A DNA stretch of 64,000 bases from Emcibacter sp048269205 (GTDB lineage: Bacteria > Pseudomonadota > Alphaproteobacteria > Sphingomonadales > Emcibacteraceae). The translations under genes and the position numbers were made by a program. The stretch spans positions 124,001 to 188,000 of the forward strand of contig NZ_JBLXJC010000001.1 in the NCBI RefSeq assembly GCF_048269205.1, written 5' to 3'. Positions 1 to 9,465 of this stretch are shown here, piece by piece. The notes below the pieces were generated by a model. The model was not told the DNA's origin. It was given only the letters and a program-made list of their open reading frames with translations, and searched no databases. Position 1 is the stretch's first letter. Each line of letters opens with the position of its first letter.

Positions 1-267
1 CTGCCCATCAGCCTCTATGCCTGGGTCCTGTCCTGGATGCTGGGGGAAATTGTCGCCAATGTCGAGATGCATTACCTGCTGGCGGTGCTGGTGGTGAATG
101 TGCCGGCGGCCCTGATGACCTTCTTCATGCTGGCCATTGTGGTGGCGGCCAATGCAGAGGCCTTCCGGGTGTTGATCGGTGTACGTGACGGGGATGCGCC
201 GCACCGGGAGGATTCCGGTGTCCCACGGGATCAATCCGAAGAACATGCGGCCGGTCAGGCCGAATAG
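1..267 (+). CDS. C-terminal fragment of an integral membrane protein (5' end outside window)
   Basis: The reading frame is open from the first base and stops at TAG 265-267, so only the last 88 residues are visible. They contain a short hydrophobic stretch and a strong transmembrane segment (from about YLLAVLVVNVP through FFMLAIVVAA), then a charged hydrophilic tail rich in Glu, Asp and Arg. The shape (final helix, then a short cytoplasmic tail with an Arg-x-x-x-Gly pattern) recalls the end of large transporters such as the CstA carbon-starvation family, but too little is present to name it. Its stop codon directly abuts the stop codon of the convergent gene that follows (TAG then CTA). Confidence 0.55.
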   Translation: MPISLYAWVLSWMLGEIVANVEMHYLLAVLVVNVPAALMTFFMLAIVVAANAEAFRVLIGVRDGDAPHREDSGVPRDQSEEHAAGQAE

Positions 268-966
268 CTAGCTGCACAGGCGCAGCAATTCTTCCACTGT
301 TTTGATTCCCAGTTTGCGGCAGCCATCCTGCCACAGCTTTCCGTCGTCGGGCCTTATGTCACTGGCTTTCTCCCGCACGGCCTGCTGCAGGATATGTTCA
401 CAATATTCCCGCTCGGGTGTCGGCAGGAAGGACACCGGGTCAATCACAAGTCCCGGGTCTGCATGGCGGATATGGCTGAGCAACATGGAACCAACCATGG
501 ACGGCAGGCCGGAGGCGGCGATGCCTGTCTGTTCCGGCCCGTTGCGGCAATAGAGCATGAAATAATAGAGCGTCCGGTTGTCCCGCCGGATCAGGGAAAC
601 CCGGTCAAACCTTTTATCCGTTTCCATGCCGGGCAGGGTCAGTTCCCGGAAGGGCAACACCTGCCAGTGATCGGACGGCGCGGTGTCGAGAAGGGCCAGA
701 TTGGAATCCTGCCTGAGGGTGCCCTGAAGATAGGCGCTGGCCAGTGCGGGAGTGCCCGGGTCCCGGCTGAAGTTCAGCGACAACAGGCATTTGAGTGCGG
801 AAAAGTCACCGAGTTTATTGTCCGGCAGGGCAAACAGCAGGCACTGCTGTACGCCGAGGCCGTCGTCCAGAAGGGTTGAAAAATTGTCCGCAAAACCCGC
901 ACTGCCGCTGTTCCGGCTGCAGTTCTCCAGGGCTTCGAAAGGATACTGGACAGGTGTGGTGCTCAT
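268..966 (-). CDS. LuxR-like protein with degenerate C-terminal helix-turn-helix
   Basis: This is a 232-residue soluble protein with no signal peptide or membrane segment. The last 50 residues look like a worn LuxR/GerE domain: the opening 'LPTPEREYCEHIL' resembles the usual 'LTxREREVxxxI', and the end 'CRKLGIKTVEELLRLC' resembles the usual 'KLGVxSRAELV' close. The middle, where the recognition helix should lie, does not match (it reads 'IRPDDGKLWQDG'). The N-terminal 170 residues resemble the uncharacterised sensory half of some alphaproteobacterial LuxR proteins. I infer a regulator or ex-regulator that may no longer bind DNA in the standard way. The family assignment is from pattern only. 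It sits alone, convergent with the gene to its left and downstream of acnA, from which a hairpin terminator separates it. Confidence 0.5.
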   Translation of the reverse strand: MSTTPVQYPFEALENCSRNSGSAGFADNFSTLLDDGLGVQQCLLFALPDNKLGDFSALKCLLSLNFSRDPGTPALASAYLQGTLRQDSNLALLDTAPSDHWQVLPFRELTLPGMETDKRFDRVSLIRRDNRTLYYFMLYCRNGPEQTGIAASGLPSMVGSMLLSHIRHADPGLVIDPVSFLPTPEREYCEHILQQAVREKASDIRPDDGKLWQDGCRKLGIKTVEELLRLCS

Positions 967-1004
967 GCCGTGGACATATCACAAGTCCCTGCCCGTATAA
1001 ACAG

Positions 1005-1031
1005 AAAAGGCCGGGATGAACCCGGCCTTTT
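1005..1031 (-). terminator. Rho-independent terminator after acnA
   Basis: A perfect 11-bp inverted repeat (AAAAGGCCGGG / CCCGGCCTTTT) around a 5-base loop ATGAA starts 22 bases beyond the acnA stop. Read leftward the stem ends in TTTT, and the A/T flanks make it potentially bidirectional. Confidence 0.85.
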
Positions 1032-1052
1032 GAATGGGATATGCGTTCCGGC

Positions 1053-3743
<2,691 letters not shown>

Positions 3744-4106
3744 GATTGTTCTCCTTTTATCATTAAGACCGGTGCGGCAAGCCACTGGGCCCGTGTGGCC
3801 GGGTGCCGGGGTTGCCTGCGAGGGAATGCTCGACCGTTTTCTGCACTAAAACCATGGAATTCTCAAGGGAAAATGTGTTTTTGAGAGTTGTTCTTAGAAA
3901 CCGTTTGCGGCAGGAAAACAGGAAAGCTGCCAAACGGCTAATCTGTCAGGCGGCCGGCAGGCCGGCAGACCGGCATTGCACCGGCGAATGTGACCGGATG
4001 GTCATAATCTGCCCGAATCTTTTCCCAATACCGTCTCATTGAGACCCCAATGACCGTCTAGTCTTTATCAGGTTCAAGGTTCGCCTATAAAAAGCAGGAG
4101 AAAGAC
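3744..4106. promoter_or_regulatory. Intergenic region between acnA and the small membrane protein gene
   Basis: I see no convincing gene in these 363 bases. It should hold the divergent promoters of acnA and the gene at 4107. Visible structures are a TCTCAA / TTGAGA dyad (3861-3866 and 3881-3886), a GC-rich stretch of repeated CCGGCA units (about 3950-3980), and a perfect 13-base palindrome GTCTCATTGAGAC at 4033-4045. A TATAAA-like box in 'CCTATAAAAAG' (about 4084-4094) is close to the start of the rightward gene. None is identifiable as a known operator. Confidence 0.4.
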
Positions 4107-4349
4107 ATGAAAACACCAATCGTTGCCTTTGTCGCCCGGAAAAGAAAGCATCTCTGGCCCCGGCTGCTCCTGTCATTTGCCATGGTGACCACCTTTATCG
4201 TGTTTTCTGCGGATTATTCCGCTGCAGGCCCAGCTGCTGACGGCAACGGCGTGCCCTGGAGCGATATCCTGGTGGGGACGGCGCTTTTTTCATTTTCTAC
4301 CGCTTTGATCCTGTGGGCCGGGGAAATCTATCAGCGGGTGACAAGATAG
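4107..4349 (+). CDS. Small two-helix membrane protein
   Basis: 80 residues. A basic N-terminus (VARKRKHLWPR) precedes a hydrophobic segment (about residues 19-36), then a short Ala/Gly loop, then a second hydrophobic segment (about 54-70) ending in a charged tail. An AGGAG lies 6-7 bases before the ATG, and a strong terminator follows, so it looks like an independent short transcription unit. I do not recognise a family. The first segment might be a cleavable signal (a possible cut after 'SAAG'), which would leave one anchor. The gene sits just upstream of ccmA but is separated from it by the terminator, so a role in cytochrome maturation is not indicated. Confidence 0.6.
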   Translation: MKTPIVAFVARKRKHLWPRLLLSFAMVTTFIVFSADYSAAGPAADGNGVPWSDILVGTALFSFSTALILWAGEIYQRVTR

Positions 4350-4409
4350 ACCCGGTTTTTTCGAACGTGGCGGGCACACTCCAACCTGTCCTCTAAATGC
4401 CCGCCCCTG

Positions 4410-4459
4410 GTGCCTGCTCCCGTCCTGTCCGAGTTTGGGAGCAGGCACTTTATATTTTT
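4410..4459 (+). terminator. Rho-independent terminator
   Basis: A perfect 12-bp stem GTGCCTGCTCCC (4410-4421) / GGGAGCAGGCAC (4437-4448) is followed by TTTATATTTTT. It ends the small membrane protein transcript and insulates ccmA. Confidence 0.85.
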
Positions 4460-4465
4460 GCCTGT

Positions 4466-4529
4466 CAATTTTCCTGAGCGGCAATTTTCCTGAGTGCCAA
4501 TTTTTCTTCTGGCCCAATTTTTCTTCTGT
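4466..4529. repeat. Four imperfect 16-17 bp tandem repeats upstream of ccmA
   Basis: Copies begin at 4466, 4482, 4498 and 4515. The first two share CAATTTTCCTGAG exactly; the last two share CAATTTTTCTTCTGG. The array fills the gap between the terminator and the ccmA start. Confidence 0.7.
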
Positions 4530-4559
4530 ATGGGCCGTCAAAATGCTATAGCTCGCAGG

Positions 4560-5255
4560 ATGTTGCATGACTGTCAGGAGGGCAGAAAAATTCTTGAGGC
4601 AAACGGCCTGTGCTGTGTAAGGGGTGATTTTACCGTTTTTTCCGATCTGGAGTTTTCCCTGCCGCGGGGAAAGGCGCTTGTGCTGCGCGGTCCCAACGGG
4701 TCCGGTAAATCGACTCTGATCAAGGCTATTGCCGGCCTGCTGCCGCTGCTCGGGGGGAGCTTGAGCTGTGACGGCGAGGAATTTACCGGCGACGGCGACT
4801 GGATTTCCGACAATATCTGCTACCTTGCCCATAAAAATGCCCTCAAGGGTGAATTGACCGTGCAGGAGAATATTGCCTTCTGGGCCCGTCTGCGCGGAAC
4901 CGGGGACAGGGTTGTCGAGGCTATGATCGCCCTTGGCATTGACCGCCTGGCGGATCAACCCGCCCGCTATCTGTCATCGGGACAGGGGCGACGAACGGCG
5001 CTGGCCCGTATTCTCTGTCATGATGCTTCGGTCTGGCTCCTGGATGAGCCCACGGTCGGACTGGACCAGGACGGCGTGCAGAAACTCTCCCGCGTCATGA
5101 CCTCCCATCTGGACAGCGGCGGCCTGATTGTCACGGCGACCCATATCGATCTGGCCCTGCCGCCGGAACGGGTGGTTTTTCTCGATATGGGGGCTTTTTC
5201 AGGCGGTGCTGCAAGCGCCGGTGAGGACTGGTTCCTGAGCGAGGTCTGGTCATGA
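4560..5255 (+). CDS. ccmA: Cytochrome c maturation heme-exporter ATPase CcmA
   Basis: Cytoplasmic ABC ATPase that works with CcmB to release the heme-CcmE complex from CcmC. Visible motifs are Walker A 'GPNGSGKST', an ABC signature 'YLSSGQGRR', Walker B 'VWLLDEPTVGLD', and the switch His in 'VTATHIDLAL'. The start is uncertain. The ATG given (4560) has no properly spaced ribosome site. An excellent AGGAGGG (4576-4582) stands 7 bases before an in-frame ATT at 4590, and reading from that codon gives 'xLEANGLCCVRGD', exactly where relatives begin ('MLEAxGLxCxRG'). Initiation at ATT therefore looks likely, giving about 221 residues instead of 231. It overlaps ccmB by four bases (ATGA). A weak extended -10 (TGCTATAGC, 4544-4552) lies just upstream. 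Confidence 0.95.
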   Translation: MLHDCQEGRKILEANGLCCVRGDFTVFSDLEFSLPRGKALVLRGPNGSGKSTLIKAIAGLLPLLGGSLSCDGEEFTGDGDWISDNICYLAHKNALKGELTVQENIAFWARLRGTGDRVVEAMIALGIDRLADQPARYLSSGQGRRTALARILCHDASVWLLDEPTVGLDQDGVQKLSRVMTSHLDSGGLIVTATHIDLALPPERVVFLDMGAFSGGAASAGEDWFLSEVWS

Positions 5256-5920
5256 TGGGGCAGTTTCTGCAGATTGTTTTCAGGGATGTGAAACTGTCCT
5301 GGCGTCAGGGCAGCACCGGCCTGATGGTGGTGTTTTTCTTTGCCATGGTGGTCTCGCTTTTCCCCTTTGCGGTGGGGCCGGAACCCGACATGCTGTCGCG
5401 TATTTCCGTTGCCGTGATCTGGGTGGCGGTGCTGCTGTCGTCCCTTTTGTCCCTGGACCGGGTTTTTCAGGCGGATTTCGAGGATGGCTCCCTGGATCAG
5501 TTCGCCCTGCTGCCGTTGCCGCTGTCACTGGTGGTGCTGGCAAAATCCATAGCCCACTGGTTGATCACGGCCCTGCCCCTGATTCTGCTGTCGCCGGTTC
5601 TCGGCATGATGATGCATTTGCCGGAAAGCGGTTTTGCACCGTTGGTCGTGGTGTTGGTGTTGTCTACTCCCGCGCTCAGTTTTATCGGCGCCGTCGGCGC
5701 AGCGCTGACGGTCAATTTGCGCCGTGGCGGGGTCCTGCTGTCGCTGCTGGTTCTGCCCCTTTATATCCCCGGTCTCATTTTCAGTGTTCTGGCGGTGAAT
5801 GCGGCAATGGCCGGGCAGGACATGCGTTTGTCGGTGATGATCCTGACAGGCTTTACCCTTGGAAGCGCCGTGCTGGGCCCATGGGCAGCGGCTGCGGCGC
5901 TCCGCTCAGGTCTCGACTAG
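5252..5920 (+). CDS. ccmB: Heme exporter protein CcmB
   Basis: Inner-membrane subunit of the CcmAB transporter that drives release of holo-CcmE in System I cytochrome c biogenesis. The 222-residue product is almost entirely hydrophobic with about six predicted transmembrane segments, the usual CcmB size. The N-terminal cytoplasmic part, 'FRDVKLSWRQG', and the region 'SLDRVFQADFEDGSLDQ' are typical of CcmB. Its start overlaps the ccmA stop, so the two are translationally coupled. The rest of the ccm operon is not immediately downstream but begins at 10020, after an insertion of other genes. Confidence 0.95.
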   Translation: MMGQFLQIVFRDVKLSWRQGSTGLMVVFFFAMVVSLFPFAVGPEPDMLSRISVAVIWVAVLLSSLLSLDRVFQADFEDGSLDQFALLPLPLSLVVLAKSIAHWLITALPLILLSPVLGMMMHLPESGFAPLVVVLVLSTPALSFIGAVGAALTVNLRRGGVLLSLLVLPLYIPGLIFSVLAVNAAMAGQDMRLSVMILTGFTLGSAVLGPWAAAAALRSGLD

Positions 5921-5941
5921 GCCTTTAGTTTTTCCGATCCT

Positions 5942-6241
5942 TCAGAAGGTGCCCGGCGGGCTATTCAGATGTGTCGGGTCCGTTCGTTCAATCAGCTTTT
6001 TCAGGAAGCCGGGCAGGTGGGGCTTTACCCGTGTCAGCTGGCGGCACAGGGCCGGCAGGCGCTGCCTCAGTTTCTGAACCCAGATTCTGACCCGTTCACT
6101 TTCCGAGACAAGAAGGCTGAGCCCGACCAACGCGGTAATCTGGCCGATGGGGATGGGCATGGGCGCAATGATCACCCCGGCGATGAACAATATCCAGCCG
6201 ACGATCAGTTTTACAGGTCTTTTTACAGTTCTCCAGCTCAT
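5942..6241 (-). CDS. Small membrane protein, PGPGW-like
   Basis: 99 residues. A basic N-terminus (WRTVKRPVK) is followed by a hydrophobic hairpin of two helices (about residues 12-46) joined by a proline-rich turn 'APMPIPIG', then a basic amphipathic tail ('VRIWVQKLRQRLP'). The Pro-rich turn between two helices followed by Arg/Lys resembles small 'PGPGW' putative membrane proteins of proteobacteria; the exact PGPGW string is absent, so this is a likeness only. Function is unknown. It is convergent with ccmB (21-base gap) and forms the left edge of the block that splits the ccm genes. No strong ribosome site is visible at the ATG used. Confidence 0.6.
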   Translation of the reverse strand: MSWRTVKRPVKLIVGWILFIAGVIIAPMPIPIGQITALVGLSLLVSESERVRIWVQKLRQRLPALCRQLTRVKPHLPGFLKKLIERTDPTHLNSPPGTF

Positions 6242-6393
6242 GGAACCGATACATTCTTACGTGATTTGAAACCCAGTGCGGAAAATATATTCCACGGATA
6301 CTTTAATTAGAAAATCGCGGCGGAAGTATGGCTAATCGATGAAAGATTAATGACATGCGACGAACGTCGCAGACAATCGAAAACTGGCGGCCG

Positions 6394-6993
6394 TCAGCTT
6401 CCCAGGGGATGTTCCCGGAATTCCCGCAGGAGAGTTTGATACAGATCCTGGTCGCGATTGTTGTAGCGCCATTCGCATTCCTTCAGATGAAGCAGGAAGG
6501 TGGATTTGTGCATGCCCCTGAATTTGCTCAGCCGCAGATGGGCGAAATCCCAGAAGCCTGAAATACCGCTGTCGCGAATCTGTATTCTCCGATCATTGCT
6601 GATGTCGATCAGTTCGTCATAACCGGGCCAGTCCGGCCTGTAGATAATGTCCTCGATTCCTTTCCGGCTGGCCAGAAGCTCCGACAGCGGCCTGTAATAT
6701 TCAGGGGCGATCATTTCCGCATATATCCGCTGCTGTTTTTTCAGGACACCGATCAGAATATGACCGGTCTTTTCCTGGCAGGTTTTTTCCGGCGGGACAG
6801 TTTGTGCCGTATCAAGACCGGTGAGCCGGGCGATTCGTTCGCGGAACAGCCGGAAATAACGATCCACGCTGTTGATGTTGAGATGAATCTCTTCTGCCGT
6901 CTGCTGGGCAGTCCGGTCGGCAATGTAATCCTTCAGCATCTGCCGGAATTTCTGTTCAGAAATGTGAGAATGTGCGCAGTATTTGTTTTTCAT
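6394..6993 (-). CDS. ISXO2/IS1595-type transposase relative lacking catalytic residues
   Basis: 199 residues. The N-terminus ('ISEQKFRQMLKDYIADRTAQ', then 'NINSVDRYFRLFRERI') looks like the helix-turn-helix region of IS1595-family transposases. The C-terminal half follows the ISXO2-like DDE domain: 'GHILIGVLKKQQRIYAEMI', 'RPDWPGYDELIDI', and 'FWDFAHLRLSKFRGM' with 'LHLKECEWRYNNRD'. The usual segment carrying the first catalytic Asp ('xDExYxGG') is missing between residues about 60 and 80, and the position of the catalytic 'NxIExFW' reads 'GISGFW', without the acidic residue. No terminal inverted repeats or target duplications are visible nearby. It looks like a frozen relic or a domesticated DNA-binding protein rather than an active element. 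Its open, undamaged frame argues for retention. Confidence 0.75.
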   Translation of the reverse strand: MKNKYCAHSHISEQKFRQMLKDYIADRTAQQTAEEIHLNINSVDRYFRLFRERIARLTGLDTAQTVPPEKTCQEKTGHILIGVLKKQQRIYAEMIAPEYYRPLSELLASRKGIEDIIYRPDWPGYDELIDISNDRRIQIRDSGISGFWDFAHLRLSKFRGMHKSTFLLHLKECEWRYNNRDQDLYQTLLREFREHPLGS

Positions 6994-7075
6994 TATAAAG
7001 CAACAGCTTAGGAGTGTAGTTCCGCCTTAAACTGGGGATGTTCCCTAATTTCATTTATTTACTTATCTTTTCAAT

Positions 7076-7099
7076 AAGTTATAGTTTTTTCTATAACTT
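7076..7099. repeat. Perfect 9-bp inverted repeat in AT-rich leader of the redox module
   Basis: AAGTTATAG (7076-7084), TTTTTT, then CTATAACTT (7091-7099). It lies in an unusually AT-rich 110-base stretch between the transposase relic and the di-heme protein gene. It could be an operator or an RNA hairpin for the three-gene module downstream. Confidence 0.5.
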
Positions 7100-7176
7100 G
7101 TCTAATTATAGTTTGATGGATTTTGCCAAAGACTTAGAGACAGGTTGGTCTTCAGTGGATGAATGGGAGACGGATG

Positions 7177-8310
7177 ATGAAAAAGACCATTTTTGCAGCG
7201 GGCGCATTGTGTGTCATGCTGATCGCGCCGTTGTCGGCGCTTGCGGATGCACCGCTAGGACTACCGCCGGTGCCGGTGCCGGAAAACAACCCGATCACCA
7301 AGGAAAAAGTAGAGCTTGGCAGCAAACTTTTCAACGACAAGAGGTTCAGTACTACCGGTGAGGTAAGCTGTGCCACCTGTCATGATGCAGCGAAGGGGTT
7401 TACCGACGGACCGCTTTCCGTATCGGAAGGTATCAACGGGCTGACCGGTACCCGGAATGCGCCGACAGTGATCAATGCGGCCTATATGAAAACCCAGTTC
7501 TGGGATGGCCGCGAACCTGATCTGGAAGGCCAGTCCAAGGGGCCCTTTGTAAATCCTGTGGAAATGGGTCTGGAAAACCACGACCCGATTCTGGAAATTG
7601 TCCGAAGTGACAAGGAATACGGTCAAATGTTCAAGAAGGCATTTGGTATTTCCCAGAAGAAGATCACCATGGAGCATGTGTCAAAGGCCATCGCTTCCTT
7701 CGAGCGAACGATCATCGCCGGCGACAGCCCCTTTGATCGTTATGTTTATGGCGGAGACAAGACCGCCATGTCGGAAGCGGCTATCCGCGGACTCAGGGTG
7801 TTTCGTTTCGAAGGGCGTTGTGAATCCTGCCACACCACCAGCGAAACCTTCGCCCTGTTCAGCGACAGCAAGTTCCATAATCTCAATGTGAATTTTGACA
7901 AGATTTCCGGCAGCCTGCATTCCGTAACGGAGACCTTCAAAAGCAATAAGGAAGGCGGTCTTGACCTGGATGTCACCGTTCTGACCGATGCCGAAGCTTC
8001 CGAGCTTGGCCGTTTTGTGGTCAGTACCCAGCCTGCGGATATTGGCGCTTTCAAGACCCCGACCCTGCGCAATATCGAGCTGACGGCCCCCTACATGCAT
8101 GACGGCAGCATCAAGACCCTGGAAGAGGTTGTTGATTTCTACAACAACGGCGGCCGGGTCGATCCGGATGGTCCGGTCAATGATTTCCAGAGCAGCGGCA
8201 TTCGTCCGCTGAACCTGACCGACCAGCAGAAAGCCGATCTTGTGGAGTTTTTGAAAGCCCTGACCAGCTCGAAGAAAACCCTGCAAAATCTCGCTGAAAT
8301 GATGAAATAG
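7177..8310 (+). CDS. Periplasmic di-heme cytochrome c peroxidase / MauG-like protein
   Basis: Exported di-heme c-type protein of the bacterial CCP/MauG superfamily, which reduces hydrogen peroxide or carries out heme-based oxidations. A signal peptide (MMKKTIFAAGALCVMLIAPL, cut after 'SALA') precedes two heme sites: CATCH at residues 65-69 and CESCH at 215-219. Conserved landmarks are 'GTRNAPTVINAAY', 'FWDGREPDLEGQ', 'NPVEMG', 'FKTPTLRNIELTAPYMHDGS' and 'LEEVVDFYNNGG'. I placed the start at 7177 because GGGAGA lies 6 bases upstream; ATGs at 7159 and 7174 are in frame. It is the first gene of a three-gene rightward unit with the metallophosphoesterase and a mono-heme cytochrome. Whether it is a true peroxidase or a MauG-type maturase cannot be told from sequence alone. 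Confidence 0.9.
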   Translation: MKKTIFAAGALCVMLIAPLSALADAPLGLPPVPVPENNPITKEKVELGSKLFNDKRFSTTGEVSCATCHDAAKGFTDGPLSVSEGINGLTGTRNAPTVINAAYMKTQFWDGREPDLEGQSKGPFVNPVEMGLENHDPILEIVRSDKEYGQMFKKAFGISQKKITMEHVSKAIASFERTIIAGDSPFDRYVYGGDKTAMSEAAIRGLRVFRFEGRCESCHTTSETFALFSDSKFHNLNVNFDKISGSLHSVTETFKSNKEGGLDLDVTVLTDAEASELGRFVVSTQPADIGAFKTPTLRNIELTAPYMHDGSIKTLEEVVDFYNNGGRVDPDGPVNDFQSSGIRPLNLTDQQKADLVEFLKALTSSKKTLQNLAEMMK

Positions 8311-8319
8311 GAGGCTTCA

Positions 8320-9450
8320 ATGAAACATATTGACGATGTGAATCTGACCACAGCACAGCTGCTTGAAGATACTCCTGTAGCTGAAAATACCACCCGGCGG
8401 ACAGTGTTGCGCAACGGGATGGCGATGGTGGCCGGCGCCTGTCTGCCGATCACCAGTGTAAAACTGGCCTTTGGCGGGGAACAGGAAGACTTTACCTTTG
8501 CCTATATCTCCGACAGCCACATCCAGCATATTCGCGGCAACAAGTTTGTCCGCAACTGGGACCGTGGCCTGATCCGCGCGGTCGCCGAATGTAATCTGAT
8601 GAATCCGCGTCCGGATTTTGTCATTTACGGCGGCGACCTGGCCCAGCTTGGCACCAAGCCGGAACTGGATCACGGCTTTGAAATCATGTCGGGGCTCAAC
8701 GACTTCGATGTTCACTATGTAATGGGCGAACACGACTATTACCTCGATCTTGGTGAATACTGGTCCAAACATAACGGACCCCAGTATTACAGTTTTGATC
8801 ACAAGGGTGTTCACTTCGTTGTCCTCAACAGCATTCTGGTTGACGATGACTGGACCCATAACCGCTGGAAAGACGGCACCGAACGTATGGGTGTGATGGC
8901 CGGGCTCGACGATCCGCGCGGCTCCCCCTTCATGATCGGTAAAAAGCAGCTGGACTGGCTGAAAAAGGATCTGAAGAAGGTTGCCAAAGACACGCCGGTG
9001 GTGGTTTGCTCTCATTCCCCGATCCAGAAAATTTTCAAGAACTGGAACTTCTGGACCGAGGAAGCCGAGGATATTCAGAAGCTTCTGAAGAAATTTGACA
9101 AGGCGACGGTTCTGTACGGCCATGTGCACCAGATCCAGTATAACCAGATCGACAACATCAGCTTCCATGCGGTCATGGCGACGGCCTGGCCCTGGCCCTA
9201 TCCGCAGTCCTATGTTCAGGCGGAAAGCCACCTGCCCCAGCTGACCATTCCCATGAACCGGGCGGATCCCTTCTTTGAACGGGATGCCACCGGCTGGCAG
9301 TATATTGACATCAACAGCGGCAAGGCGTCCGTGAATTACAGCCTGCCGCAGAACAAGTCCCGGACCGTGGCTTACGATCCGAAAAAAGGTCATCCTGTGG
9401 ATACAACCTATCAGGAAGCCGGGCTGATTCTGCCGCAGAAACATTATTGA
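8320..9450 (+). CDS. Tat-exported calcineurin-like metallophosphoesterase
   Basis: 376 residues with a long N-region and a twin-arginine signal (Arg26-Arg27 in 'TTRRTVLRNG', then 'MAMVAGACLPI'), so it should be folded with its metals before export to the periplasm. The dimetal phosphoesterase motifs are present in order: 'ISDSHIQH', 'IYGGDLAQLG', 'VMGEHDYY', 'VVCSHSP' and 'LYGHVHQ'. The third motif normally reads GNHD or GNHE; here Glu replaces the metal-bridging Asn. The substrate is unknown. AGGAGG precedes the ATG and the gap to the upstream di-heme gene is only nine bases, so the two are co-transcribed. The pairing of a Tat-exported metallophosphatase with a SoxA-like cytochrome recalls SoxB/SoxA, but the SoxB nucleotidase domain is absent. 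Confidence 0.88.
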   Translation: MKHIDDVNLTTAQLLEDTPVAENTTRRTVLRNGMAMVAGACLPITSVKLAFGGEQEDFTFAYISDSHIQHIRGNKFVRNWDRGLIRAVAECNLMNPRPDFVIYGGDLAQLGTKPELDHGFEIMSGLNDFDVHYVMGEHDYYLDLGEYWSKHNGPQYYSFDHKGVHFVVLNSILVDDDWTHNRWKDGTERMGVMAGLDDPRGSPFMIGKKQLDWLKKDLKKVAKDTPVVVCSHSPIQKIFKNWNFWTEEAEDIQKLLKKFDKATVLYGHVHQIQYNQIDNISFHAVMATAWPWPYPQSYVQAESHLPQLTIPMNRADPFFERDATGWQYIDINSGKASVNYSLPQNKSRTVAYDPKKGHPVDTTYQEAGLILPQKHY

Positions 9451-9465
9451 GGATGGGAGACTGAT

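Noticed and set aside
3803..4042. A 79-codon frame in the acnA upstream region
   Set aside because: No ribosome site, Arg/Cys-rich composition without pattern, and it covers the expected divergent promoters.
6394..6993. An active IS1595-family insertion sequence
   Set aside because: Catalytic Asp/Glu positions are missing and I see no terminal inverted repeats or target duplications around the gene.
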